A program made the translations under genes and the position numbers. From Margaritispora aquatica (taxonomy: Eukaryota; Ascomycota; Leotiomycetes; Helotiales; Discinellaceae), in NCBI GenBank assembly GCA_007644065.1, contig VJWN01000016.1, positions 186,001 to 250,000 on the forward strand: 64,000 bases of DNA, read 5' to 3'. Shown one piece after another: positions 11,560 through 22,543 of this stretch (the first letter of the stretch is position 1; the number at the start of each line of letters is the position of its first letter). The notes beneath the pieces were generated by a model. That model ran no database searches and had not been told where the DNA came from. It worked only from the letters and a program-made list of their open reading frames with translations.

Positions 11560-12010
11560 GAATTTAGCTTGAGTGTGGTAAACTCGGACGTATTGGCAGA
11601 GGACGTTCCGTCTTGGTAACTGATGGTTGACCTACGCAGAAGTAACAACCTTTCAGGGCTGAGACAAGTGATGACCACTGAAGCGAATTGCTTGTTGGAT
11701 CCTAGTTGCCCTGGGTTTGGTAATGTTAGATTGGCTGTGGCAAGTCCGGAAGTTTGGGAAGAAAGCTGACGTCTTGAGGATACATGGACGAATAGGAAGG
11801 AAAGCTGATATCCCAAGATGGAATGATGTTAACTTAGGTCGAAGTAAAAGACCTGAGAGCTGAGACGAGTAGATAGCTACTTGAACGCTTCTTGTTGAAT
11901 CGTAGTTGCCCTAACTTGATATTAGATTGGCTGTGGCAAACTCGGACGTATGGGCAGAGAAGCTGATGTCTTGGAATCAATTGTGTTGACCTACAGAGGA
12001 TTGACTGCTT
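11560..12010. repeat. Degenerate tandem repeat, about three copies of a 165-195 bp unit
   Basis: The phrase GTGGYAAACTCGGACGTAT or close variants occurs near 11,574, 11,737 and 11,932. Around it, TAGTTGCCCT, TTAGATTGGCTGTGGCAA and GCTGAYGTCTTGG recur in the same order in the second and third copies. Identity between copies is moderate, with indels. Confidence 0.75.
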
Positions 12011-15000
12011 TGGAAGGTCCGAACGACCGGGCAAGTGTCTTTCATAAGGTGACGTCCTGATATTTGGAACGTGCGGGGTTCTTCAATGGAGGACCTGGGT
12101 AGTTGAAAGGGACTGAAGGTGACGTCCTGAGACAGAAATGCTCTAAGTACGTAGCAGAACTGAGGATAGGAAGAGAAAGTGTAAAGATTTTGTGAAAGAC
12201 CAAATGGAACTAGGAGTAATTGACTGTGAAAGGTATGTTGTTGGTGAATGACTTGGTGTATTGAAAGAAGGAATGTTGTGGACGCCTGATGAAGGAGTGC
12301 TGGACGAATGACGTCTGGTATTGTGAATGAGAAGATGTGATTGTTGGAGGAAGTCGGTCAAGATCGGTTCTGAAGAGATATTTCTTGGAGTCGACGCTAG
12401 CATTGGGCATGGGTACCTGATATTTGAGTGAGGCAGAAACTGTGAAAATGGAAGGAGCGATGGAGAGCATCAACGCGACCCTAGCACCTAACTTCTCAGG
12501 CGAACACACTAGCAGTTGCTGGAATAGGAAGCCACGCCAGCAAGGTAATCCGGAAATGCACTTTCATGCCTTACTTCTTAGGTGCCAGTGCCATGCCCTC
12601 AGAGAGCAAAGATTCACTGGGTGAACATAGTGTTGCAGGTGAATACACCGAAAATCGAAATAAGATGGAGATTGGTAGTCCCAGAGGACTTTTAGAGAAA
12701 ATATATAGACAAAAAAAGTCTTGTAAATCAGTATCTAGCAGAAGATGTTGAGGAAGATATGAGGACTCTTGCAGAGGAATGCAGGACAAACCCAAGTCTC
12801 GAATCTTGCGAAGTACAAGTCGAATACACCGTGAAAGAAAGGACCAAACAGTGGAGTCTCAAACTAAGGAATAGGAAAGGCATCGACGCATTCTTTTCGG
12901 CATTCGACATCCTTGGAACATATTTAATGTTTCAATCATTGAAGGGAATCCCTCGTGGCACATTCATGATGCCACGACAACAAAGCAATTGAACGAGAGG
13001 TTGGTAGGATTTGTCGGCCAGAATGTCTAAAATGCGACTTTAACAGAGAGCTATAGGACTTGACCTCAGGGAGTCTTTTCAAAGTAAAGGGCTTGACTGG
13101 CTTCTTCTGTAGCAGCACGATAGAAATCGAGCAAAAGATTTTGAAGCTCTGGTGAGAACAAGACAAACATCACAAGAAATCTAAGGGATATAGAGATTTT
13201 GAGGCATTGCAAACGCATCGCTAGTGCCACAGGAGAGGCTTTGTAGATATAGTACTCTTAACTGAAATTATGCTATAGAAACAAATGTGAACAAGGCTAA
13301 CGAATGCCACCTGAATAGAATATAACATAAGTTTTTGACTCAATGATTAATGTTCGAGCTCTCAAGAGAATTCAAGAAATAAATACGAGTACCAAATTCC
13401 CAATTTTGAGCTATACTTGCTGCTTTGGTAGATGTTCTATGGCAGAACTCTCTTCAGAGCGGTTCAAGCTCCATCCCTGCTCAAGATAAGCTGCGCCAAC
13501 CGTACTACATCTTTGAAGGTTTGGTTGAAGAGACTAAATTTTGCTATTCGGACATCGAAAAAGCGATGTCTTGCTCAAGGAATTCCTAGTGTTCATGCTA
13601 AATCTCTCAAAGGCAGCATTTCACAGCTTAAGATGGATATAGTGACATAAACCGAAGCTGAATCCTTTCCCACCCTATGAGCTACTAAGCAATAAAGAGA
13701 TGAATTGGCCGACCATATTGGATACGGTCAACTGAAGGTGAAATCTGATCGATAACAAGAGTGATATCTTGAAAGAAGAGTTCTCGGCTAGTTACAGTAG
13801 GACAGCTTGTTGTTTTTTTGTCGCACATGATACGCGAGATATCAATTGAACAACAAAATAGCAGCGAAAGAGAGTAGATAGAATATCCAATAAGACAATC
13901 CGTAGGACCAGAATGAATTGATACAATTTAACAAGTATTGTAAAACGACTTCGTGTGAAGAATGGGAAGAAGGCAGAGAAAATGAGGGGGATGTTTAACA
14001 AACCTAGACTTGAGCAAGCCATGGGAACTTAGAAGGAGAACTTCCGAAGAGCGTCGCTTGTAGCAAACTCTTTGCTAATTCCATCAAATTTATAGATGAA
14101 GCAATCCAAGAACTACTTGTAGATACGCAATCAAATGATGTTTACTAAAGGTCGACCAAAACACCGTAGCTGGCTTCTGATATACTGCGGTAGAATAGCC
14201 GAAATTCAACTGTGATTTGACGTCTCCTCAGCTTCGCGTAAATTCTCGATCATGAGTTCAATCATAGAAAGAAGTGTTCCTTTGAGCGGCATATAGCCAA
14301 TCCTGACGAAATGTGGTTAAAGTTCTCTGGTTCTTCCCAAAGACATTTGTGTCTTCTGTGCTTCTCGAAATGTTGTTTGTAAGGAATTCCTTCATGTCGA
14401 GCACCAGCCAAGCTAGCCGAAGGTGTCTAGAAGACAGTCTGCAAGTCGTTACAACATCGAGGAAGACTTGACCTTAACCCAGGTGTGTATTTCTGGCGAC
14501 AAATGTTAGAGCTCTTCCTGCGGAGTGTATTGCAGTCCAGCTTTCTCAACAAATTAAAGTGACACCGTGAGCAAGATGTCGAGTAGAAGAAGACCGATTT
14601 TGCTTGAATAGCTTGCTGTATTTCCCAGCCGAATTTCGATACATGTGTACCCAGAAGCTGGCTCCTTGTTCTGCTCCTTGTCAATGTATGTCGAATCAGG
14701 AGTAGCGAGACCAGAAGCGATTCTGTCCACTTCCTATATCCATTCTCCTGCCCTCCAGAGATTGGAGACTGAATTGGCTATATGCTTGTAACACTGCTTG
14801 GTAGGCGAGCGGCATCTAAGATTTAGCGAAGTGTTTGTTATTCTTTTGCGAACGACGCAAACCTCAAGAACTCTAGCGAAGATATCATCCTGGCGGAGAG
14901 GAGATCAAAGCTGAGTTATCGGCGATATCAACAGTGTATTTCTATTCCTTCTTATTGGTGAGAAAAGTCTGTGTGTATGGCGGTACCCGTGGAAGTCTTC

Positions 15001-16423
15001 GGCAAGCAGTTTCGAAAGATTGGTGAACGATGATTAGGCTACGCGAGCCTCCTGATAGATTGAGAATTGCCATGATCCTCCTGACAGGATGGCACTCAAC
15101 AGATCATTGATTCCATGCGCAAGGTAGATTCATGTCCTGTGGTAGGCAATAGAAGTTATGATTGTGGTACTGCGGATGCTTGAGGGGGTTCTCGAGAAGA
15201 GTTTTCGGCTAATTCAATAGCCCGCTAGATCAGACGAAAGTAGCAATCTCTAGTGGACATCCAGCAATTCGAGAGCCTGCAGAGACCAGGCATCTCGGGA
15301 GTTGACCTTTATTAGTATAGCGACTTCTCGAATGTTGATGCTCGATAATCGAGGAAGTGATAAACGACTGGAATAAACGAATTCGCGTACACGACAGCTG
15401 AGCTGGCGTACGTCGTTGGGGCATACCTCAAGATTTGGATTGACAAGAGGATGAAATCTTGGTTGTACATCGGTATAGGCGAGAGGCTCGTTTCCGGCAA
15501 TGCAACAATACCGATCACTGCTGCACAATCTTGAGCGACTAGAAACCTAGCATCACTGGCAAAGCATTAGATGTCCCAGGACCCTAACTCCGAGAGTATG
15601 CTTTGGGCTGTGCTGTGCGGAGTTCTTCCACCAAGACATTTCTTGTCACAAACTTATTGCTAATGTTCTGTCTTGTCCTGTCCTTGACGAGGAATTCTTT
15701 TTCCCTTCAATTCCAAAGGCTGACTCCTTACATGCACATATTCATTCTGCCGGAGTTTGTGTCCCACCATGATTAGCACCGTGTTGGCTTTGGTGGTTCT
15801 AGATTCCTGAAGCTCTGGTAGACTGTCTCAATAACGAGAGACTTGAAAGACTTGAGACACTCCAATCTTGTCGGCAGACCTTCTTCAAGCCCATAGCAAT
15901 TGATAATGCTAGAGACAGTACTGAGAAATACAGATCGTGATCGTTCACCGAGCTGTCTCTAAGGTCAAAGACAGCCAAAGTGATGTTGAATGACAGCTCA
16001 CAAAGCAAAGAAGTGCCGATGTTCAGGCACAGGCGGGTTGGAAACACTAAGGTATGGTAGGGTCACACAGCTGGCCGTGCGCGCCGTGCCACCCCTGAAG
16101 CCAGTCTCACCCACCCACCCACTCAGATGAGGTAATTCCATTGGAACGGTTGAGAGTTTGGGGGGCTGCAAGCCATCCATTATTTCAAGAGGGCTGAGAA
16201 GGGCTGAGAAGGACTTGGGAAGGCTTTGGAAAAGTCTAGATTCCCTCCTGAAACGCAAGTATTGACCTTTCTAGAACATTTCACCAGAATCGGATGAACG
16301 GAAAAGCTTCCACTAGAGAATTGTACGTCATTCAAGCATTCAAGAGTCGTCCTGAGCAAAACAGTCTCAGTACGAGTCAAGTTCTCATGTTGATTACTAT
16401 CCAGTCTGATATCGAATCTATGC

Positions 16424-16456
16424 ACCAGCGCCAGCGCCGGCGCCAGTGCCAGTACC
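16424..16456. repeat. Short GCCAGC/GCCAGT hexamer run
   Basis: About five imperfect hexamers of GC-rich sequence, followed at 16,468 by a run of ACC triplets. This stands out against the AT-rich surroundings, about 600 bp upstream of the acyl-CoA ligase start. It may be promoter-related; no function is shown. Confidence 0.6.
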
Positions 16457-17028
16457 CAGAGCAGAGCACCACCACCACCACTGACCGGTGATGGATATCT
16501 TTACACGAGTCAGGTATTTGAATTCGATATTCCAGTTTCCTTTTCAGGTGATGCCATTTCCCCAGTCTGGCTCCGGACATGTACCCCAATTCAGCTAGAA
16601 CTTCTCCAACTTTCTCCAACTTCTCCAAGCAAAGAGCACCTCGGTCCAAAATCGACGGCGATTAACCCCGCAAAGAGAGACAAGCAGCTCCCGTACTTCG
16701 TAATGCATCCACTAGAGGGATCCTGAGAACTGCCACCAACGACGGCGTTGATGTTGGGCAAAATGCCCCGGAAATGCCCCATATGGACCTATATGTTGAT
16801 TCTCTTTCTCACACCTGGTTTGCATTCTACTTTTTTTTATCTCTTCCAATCTGTACGTCAAATTTATACCACCAGGTCAACTCTCGCGATTGTGGTATCG
16901 GTATCTCAATTTGGTGGATAATTGAGCTTCATTGCAGCAAGCCACATCATTGAGATTCGCGAAAGAGTGTTAAACCACCAATAGGGTTTCAGCTACATAG
17001 ATTGGCTGAATTGCGATTGTTTTTCACA

Positions 17029-19059
17029 ATGGTCTTTACACCTCCATCATGGTTGCCCAAGCTTCCAGTAGGTGAGTAGATTCTCTCCCCAGTGTGCACA
17101 TAGGTCGAATTGTTTGGAAAAACACTGACTCGAACGCCTCAGATCCATACGACTCTGTACCAGTATGTGATTTTATGCTCAAGGAGGAATATGGCCGAGT
17201 TCCAATCAAGGAATCGAGGAATCCATTTACATGCGGTATCTCGGGGAAGACATACACAGCGGCAGACTTGGTGGACAGGGTTGAGAATCTAGCAAAGGGT
17301 CTTTCGAAAGAACTTGGATGGGCGCCAAACTCTGGGACAGAATGGGACAAGGTCGTGGGACTTTTTGCGCTGAACACGGTATGAAGTCAGACACAAATTG
17401 TCGAGATTGTTTCTGATTCTTCTAGCTGGATTATATGGCCCTTGCGTATGCGACACACAGACTTTCCGGAGTTTTGACACCAGCAAGCGCAGCATACTCT
17501 GAATCAGAGCTTGATTTTCAGCTCAAATCTTCAGGAGCTAAGTGTTTGTTCACAGTAAGCGTTTTTTTTTGGGGGGGGGGGGGGTTATTGAGACTTTCTC
17601 TAACCTCCAATTAGTGTATACCACTTCTTGAGACCGCTCTGAAAGCTGCAAAGTTGTCTGGGATCCCCGAGAATCGAGTTTACCTTCTGGAGATGCCCAA
17701 GGAGTTTTCAGGAAACAAGAAACTACCATTCAAGACAGTTGGAGATCTTATCGCCCTTGGTGAGAAACAGTCGAAGCTTGAACCTTTAAAATGGGAGAAG
17801 GGTCAAGGCAAGAAACAGACTGCATATCTTTGCTATTCCAGTGGCACATCAGGGTTACCTGTAAGTAATTTAGCTCCAGATTGAGTTGGACGATGAACTA
17901 ATTTCATACAGAAAGGAGTTATGATTAGTCACCGAAACGTCATCTCAAATTGTCTACAGATCGCGACCGCAGAGAAGGTTGCACGGTCCAAGAGACCTGG
18001 TAATGGATCAGAGGTTGGCCTCGGCCTTTTACCTTTGAGCCATATTTATGGATTAATTGTAATTGCTCAAGGTAGTACGTATCGAGGTGATGGTGTAGTT
18101 ATATTGCCCAAGTTTGAGCTCGAAAGCTTTTTGAATGCTATTGCAACTCAAAAGATTGAGACCTTGTACTTGGTGAGTATTTCCAACTCTTTTTCTTGAC
18201 AGATCTAACCGATTTTCAGGTCCCTCCTATCATCATACAGGTCCTCAAGAATCAAAAGATGTGCTCGAAATATGATCTCAGCAGTGTGACGGGAATTTTC
18301 ACTGGAGCGGCACCTCTAGGCGCAGAGACTGCCGAAGACCTTCAGAAAATCTATCCTAAATGGCTCATTCGACAAGGCTATGGCCTGACGGAGACTTGTA
18401 CTGTTGTGTGCTCAACTCCCGAGCACGATATCTTCTTTGGTTCTTCGGGCTCTCTTCTACCTGGGTACAAGGCTAAGCTCATGTCTCTTGAGGGTGTTGA
18501 AATTACAGGCTATGATCAACCAGGCGAGCTCGTTGTTCAATCTCCTTCAGTCGTTATTGGGTATCTCAAGAACGACAAAGCGAATAAGGAGACTTTCCTC
18601 GATGATACAGACGGAGGTGGACGCTGGATGCGTACTGGTGATGAAGCAGTCATCCGCGTCTCTCCCCAAGGCAATGAACATATTGTCATCGTTGATCGTA
18701 TCAAGGAACTCATCAAAGTCAAGGGCCATCAAGTTGCACCCGCTGAACTCGAAGCACATCTCCTCACCCACCCATCGGTAGCCGACTGTGCAGTCATCCA
18801 AGTCCCAGATGACGACGCAGGTGAGGTTCCCAAGGCGTATGTCGTCAAAGCGAGCACGGTTGGCATCGAGGACAATGACCGCATGATCGAGAGGGAAATC
18901 AAGAAGCATGTTGAGCTTCATAAGGCCAGACATAAGTGGTTAAAGGGTGGTGTTGAGTTCATTGATGTTATTCCCAAGAGTCCTAGTGGCAAGATTTTGA
19001 GGCGACTGTTGAGGGATAGAGAAAAGGAGGCTAGGAGGGCGAAGGGTGCGAGGTTGTAG
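17029..19059 (+). CDS. AMP-dependent acyl-CoA synthetase / 4-coumarate-CoA-ligase-like, PTS1-like end
   Basis: Six exons (17029-17071, 17143-17378, 17426-17554, 17615-17860, 17912-18172, 18220-19059) give 584 aa with consistent phases. The adenylate-forming fold is clear: P-loop YSSGTSGLPKGVM (210-222, split by intron 4 after GLP), GYGLTET near 358, TGD near 446, the hinge DRIKELIKVKGHQV near 464 and the C-terminal catalytic lysine in SGKILRR (K563). The enzyme class joins a carboxylic acid to CoA through an acyl-AMP. The overall form fits 4-coumarate-CoA ligase-like and medium-chain acyl-CoA ligases; the acid is not predictable. The last residues are ARL, which fits the peroxisomal PTS1 pattern [SAC][KRH]L, so import into peroxisomes for beta-oxidation or secondary metabolism is likely. 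Intron 3 contains a T9G14 tract. No biosynthetic neighbours are present. Confidence 0.93.
17562..17584 (+). repeat. T9-G14 homopolymer tract in intron 3 of the acyl-CoA ligase
   Basis: Nine T then fourteen G lie just after the donor gtaagcg (17555). The exon phases on either side stay correct. Length is likely to vary between isolates or sequencing reads. Confidence 0.95.
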
Positions 19060-19494
19060 ATAGAGGAGGGTTCAGATAAGATGAGACGAGACTAGGTGAG
19101 ACGATTTATGACAGATGCTGGGCGGCTTTGTGTCGATAAGGGCGAGTAGATATGGGTGTGATGATGGATGAGTTGTTTGGGGTTAGCGCGCAGTGCTTTG
19201 ATGGTTTTCTTGTGGATGGCTAGTGTAGGTAGCTTCCGTAATTCTTGATAACTTTCAACTCATACAATCTTTTCTTTTCTTTTGTTGTGACTTGCTTGTC
19301 TGTGAAATGACAGGGAGCAGCAAACCAAATTCTCCAAACACCAGGTGTTTATCTCCAATTTCGGCCTCACACGTTCGCAACATGGCGTTCTTCACCAAAT
19401 CTCCTAAGTAGTTTTATCGCTTCACAGCCTCAGCATCATGTTCCACACATGATGCAGACCTCACATAGGTACCTACCTACCCACCTTCTCACCG
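19060..19494. other. Convergent 3' intergenic space
   Basis: Lies between the stop of the acyl-CoA ligase (plus) and the stop of the 2EXR gene (minus). It holds the two 3' UTRs. A TTTTCTTTTCTTTTG run is seen near 19,271; no gene is seen. Confidence 0.6.
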
Positions 19495-20648
19495 CTAGAA
19501 CGCCGTCATGAGCGTCCCTTCTCCATCCCCATCCCTCGGATCCTGGCGCTCTTCATCAATAGTCTGCAACAATCACATCACCGCATCAGCAACACTCCTG
19601 CACAAACCACGCACAAGGGACAACTCACGCTCTGGATCCACCTCCACAGCTCCTGTTCTCCAGTCCCATCATCGGCTGGAACGCCATCGGGACGTGTACC
19701 GTTTCCGTCGTTGTTATTCTCGCGATCTCGCTTCCATCGCGACATTAGCCGTGATCCAATCCCGCTCTTGAACTCGAGGGACGTGATGGAGGGGTAGTCT
19801 TGTGCGAATCGCGAGGACAGCCAGGCTATGCTGTCTCGCTTGCTGCTGCTACCCTCTAAGTCCTCATCTCCACCACCGCCATCACCACCGCTAATACCAC
19901 GGACATCCCTCAACCCATCAATCGTGCTCCAAGCTCCCATAAACAGCTGCGCCCTTGTCACAATCGTGACCGTCTTCGGCTCCACCAGAAATTCCCTCGG
20001 CAACAGCCGATTCAGGAATGAATCCGCCCAGTGCGTATGGTCGAGATCAAACACCAGCGCAGCATCGAACGCGAAGTGCTGTATCCCAGCCAGCTGCGCC
20101 AGGAAGGGAGCACTGACTGTATGATGCGAGAACATGAGCGAGGCGCTGGGGTTGTGGTTTGCATTGGGAGGAGGCGCTAGAGGCCAGTACGTGCAGTTGC
20201 GGTGGCCGGGAAAGAAGAACGTGTCGTGCTTTAGAGAGACGTATGTTTTCCGCGTGATGACTGGTGGGAAGGGCGGACAGGCGGGCGCGAGCGGTGCGGG
20301 GAGGAGCGGGAGGAGCGTGTATGCTTTCAGTGCTATGAGGCGTGAGGCGTGGGTTGTGTGGAGAAGGGGTGGGATGGCGGGGCGTGAGAGTGGGTGCGGG
20401 AGGACGAGGCGGAGCGAGGCGTCGTTGTTGGGGTGCGTTTGGTCCTGGGGTGGGATGGGAGAGGGTGTTAGATCGGGGGATTCCCAGATGTCGGGATGGT
20501 AGATTGCGTTGGGGGCGATGGTGTGGATTTGTGGTGAGGTCCGTAGGTGGGTTTGTAGAGCGATGAGCCAGATTGTGTCTTGGAGTTCTGAGGGGAGGGA
20601 GGGGAAGAGCGTGAAGGTGCTGTTTGTTGTCGTTGGAGTGGTTTCCAT
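19495..20648 (-). CDS. 2EXR-domain protein
   Basis: Two exons: 20648-19629 and 19563-19495, with a 65-nt intron (gtgagttg...ttgttgcag). The product is 362 aa. Without splicing the frame would run a few codons into the intron and stop, so the spliced form is preferred. The N-terminus (residues about 13-40) has FTLFPSLPSELQDTIWLIAL, matching the start of the fungal 2EXR domain (F..FP.LP.ELR..IW..A). The continuation PHPLSRPAIPPLLHTTHASR and later YVSLKHDTFFF are typical of this group. 2EXR proteins are numerous in filamentous ascomycetes and have no established biochemical role. The middle is very proline-rich. The C-terminal third contains a glycine/acidic linker. The gene is GC-richer than its surroundings and overlaps long antisense frames that are only shadows. 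Confidence 0.82.
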
Positions 20649-21284
20649 GGTTGATATAAACTACTAGATAAGCTGTGACTTAATGAAAAGGAGAGAGAAA
20701 GATGAAGTGATATCTTCGTTTCATTGAGGAGATGAAGTGAGGTCAGATGCCAAGTGAGGATACCTCTGAGTCAAACGTGACTTTACATGTATAGATACTT
20801 AGGTACCTATCTTCAAGCTTGTATGTGAGAATTATTGTATAAACTGTCTACAGAGGGGATATATAGTATCAAAAGCCGTGTGTAGGTACGAAACGAAATA
20901 CATCATCACAATACCGTACGATAATGAGTTTATAAGTCATGTGCTTTCGTGATCCATAGATCACTGGAGTTTTCGTTATAAACGAAAATTTCGTATATCA
21001 TCAGTACAAGGTATCGGTCCCAAGACTTTGCCTACATGCTACAATGCTCTCCCTATGACTCCACAATAAGCTCAAAGCTTGGAGTAGTTCAATTTCCAAT
21101 GCCCAATGGAATATCCTTAAAGAATGCCGTTCAGGGGAAGATATTCAGGCTAATAACAGACTCTGACTCAGCCTCCTCTTTGTATACTCGGAACGATGTG
21201 TCATTCGCCGATATCAACAACATTTAAGAGAGCATTAAGTTCATCAAAACATTTTCTTTCAGAATATCAAGTCGCAACGTCACA
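20649..21284. other. Divergent promoter region
   Basis: 636 bp between the starts of the minus-strand 2EXR gene and the plus-strand methyltransferase. A near-palindromic stretch lies near 20,973-20,998 (gttataaacgaaaatttcg). No gene is visible. Confidence 0.6.
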
Positions 21285-21998
21285 ATGGACATCTCGCAGA
21301 CATCACTTGCGCTCGCAGTAGGGATATCAACCTACCTCACCGTCCGCAGTGGCATCCCGCCCAACCCCAATCCCTCATTCTCTGACTCCCGAGCCCAACC
21401 AAAAGACAGATACCAAAAATTTGTCGGGCCTTACCATTTGATATTTCGAAAACTAGCCGCCATAAACTTCTGCGCTTACCATGCTTTCATCGTCTTTCTC
21501 TATCCGTTTGCTGAGCCAGCATCAGAAACACTCGCGGGATTCTGTCCGAACTACGCCAACGTCAACACAAACCTCTTTACATGGACTCCCCAAACAGCAA
21601 TCTACCTCGCCATGATCTATGCCTTCACCTCGCTCCGCCTGCTGGCCTTCGCGCAGCTCGGCACCTCATTCACGTCCAAGCTCGCTCGGCCGCCTGCGCT
21701 CAGAACGACCGGTCTCTACGCATATGTGCAGCACCCTTCGTATATCGCACACCTGCTTGTCGTGGCCTTCAACATACTTCTCTTCTTCCAGCCAGATGGG
21801 GTAATGGGATGTTGGTTGTCAAAGAACGCGATTGTGAGTCCATGGTGGGGATATATCGTCTGGCCACTGGCGATTGCGGTAGCGGTAGCGCTGCATTTGA
21901 GAGTGACTGATGAGGAGAAGATGTTGCATGAGGCGTTTGGGAAGGAGTGGGAGGTTTGGCATGCGAAGACTAAGAGGTTCATTCCCTGGGTGATTTAG
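21285..21998 (+). CDS. Isoprenylcysteine carboxyl methyltransferase (ICMT)/PEMT-like membrane methyltransferase
   Basis: Intronless, 237 aa. Several hydrophobic segments (about 7-20, 58-78, 107-125, 155-175, 187-205) indicate an integral membrane protein. The C-terminal half has the ICMT/PEMT pattern: TGLYAYVQHPSY (about 145-156) and a final cytosolic helix VTDEEKMLHEAFGKEW followed by WHAKTKRFIPWV. In the family these segments bind S-adenosylmethionine and the substrate. Authentic ICMT (Ste14) methylates the C-terminal prenylcysteine of CaaX proteins in the ER, but fungi also have several shorter relatives of unknown substrate, and this may be one of them. Start chosen at the first ATG after a stop-rich leader. 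Downstream neighbours are unrelated. Confidence 0.85.
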   Translation: MDISQTSLALAVGISTYLTVRSGIPPNPNPSFSDSRAQPKDRYQKFVGPYHLIFRKLAAINFCAYHAFIVFLYPFAEPASETLAGFCPNYANVNTNLFTWTPQTAIYLAMIYAFTSLRLLAFAQLGTSFTSKLARPPALRTTGLYAYVQHPSYIAHLLVVAFNILLFFQPDGVMGCWLSKNAIVSPWWGYIVWPLAIAVAVALHLRVTDEEKMLHEAFGKEWEVWHAKTKRFIPWVI

Positions 21999-22543
21999 TT
22001 GGCGAGTGAGGGTGCTGGGATTGTGTGAGGTGGGGTCTTGTCTTAAAATATATATTGAAGGCGCTCTGTCAGCTCTTCGTTGTGTATGTATCTGCGAAGA
22101 ATGTCAATGTTCGGACTTGAGACTTTCTGAATACGAAATACGTAATGCGGGATACGGTATGCGAGTTACTGTAAGATGCTTGGCCAAACTTTCTATTCTG
22201 CTTTTGCCCTTAGATTTTGTAAGATTTGTATATGATAGGCATTAGTTGCTCAAGAAATCAAAGCTTTAAACACGAGTTGTATTGCTGCTTGTAAAGATAC
22301 TCATATAGATTACCCCGCCCCCTGAGAGTCACCTCTTTTAACCGAGAATGTGTTTGAGGTGCAACAGGAAATCCCATCCTTGAATCTCCTTCCACTTTCA
22401 CACATATAGACCTCAAGCGAAACATTCCTTCCATCGAACCAAGAATTCTGAAAAAGAGCTGTTGCATGTCCTCAAAATCCATCAATTTGACTTGCTCAGC
22501 TCACCCATCCTGTTTGGCTTTCCTGCTAAACACCAAAACAACA
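21999..22543. other. Intergenic, 3' UTR and esterase promoter
   Basis: 545 bp with only shadow frames. An in-frame upstream ATG for the esterase lies at 22466 (26 extra codons) but has a poor start context (T at -3). The ATG at 22544 has A at -3. Confidence 0.6.

Larger units (their letters stand above)
10789..17028. other. 6.2-kb stretch without a convincing gene
   Basis: No frame over about 108 codons looks coding, and no domain or consistent exon series was found. The left part (to about 12.5 kb) is purine-rich on the plus strand and probably holds the promoter and leader of the minus-strand AlkB-like gene. It contains the repeats annotated separately and several TGACGTC sites (near 11,437, 11,769, 12,051, 12,119, 12,304, 14,219). 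GAAGAG...TCGGCTA...AGTAG-like text recurs at 13,775 and 15,196, hinting at old duplications. The right end (16.8-17.0 kb) should contain the promoter of the acyl-CoA ligase. A long non-coding RNA is possible but cannot be shown. Confidence 0.5.

Noticed and set aside
10789..16800. A possible transposon in the long non-coding stretch
   Set aside because: No terminal repeats, transposase or reverse transcriptase text was found in any frame.
20134..20502. 122-codon plus-strand frame rich in G, R and W
   Set aside because: Antisense shadow of the GC-rich 2EXR gene.
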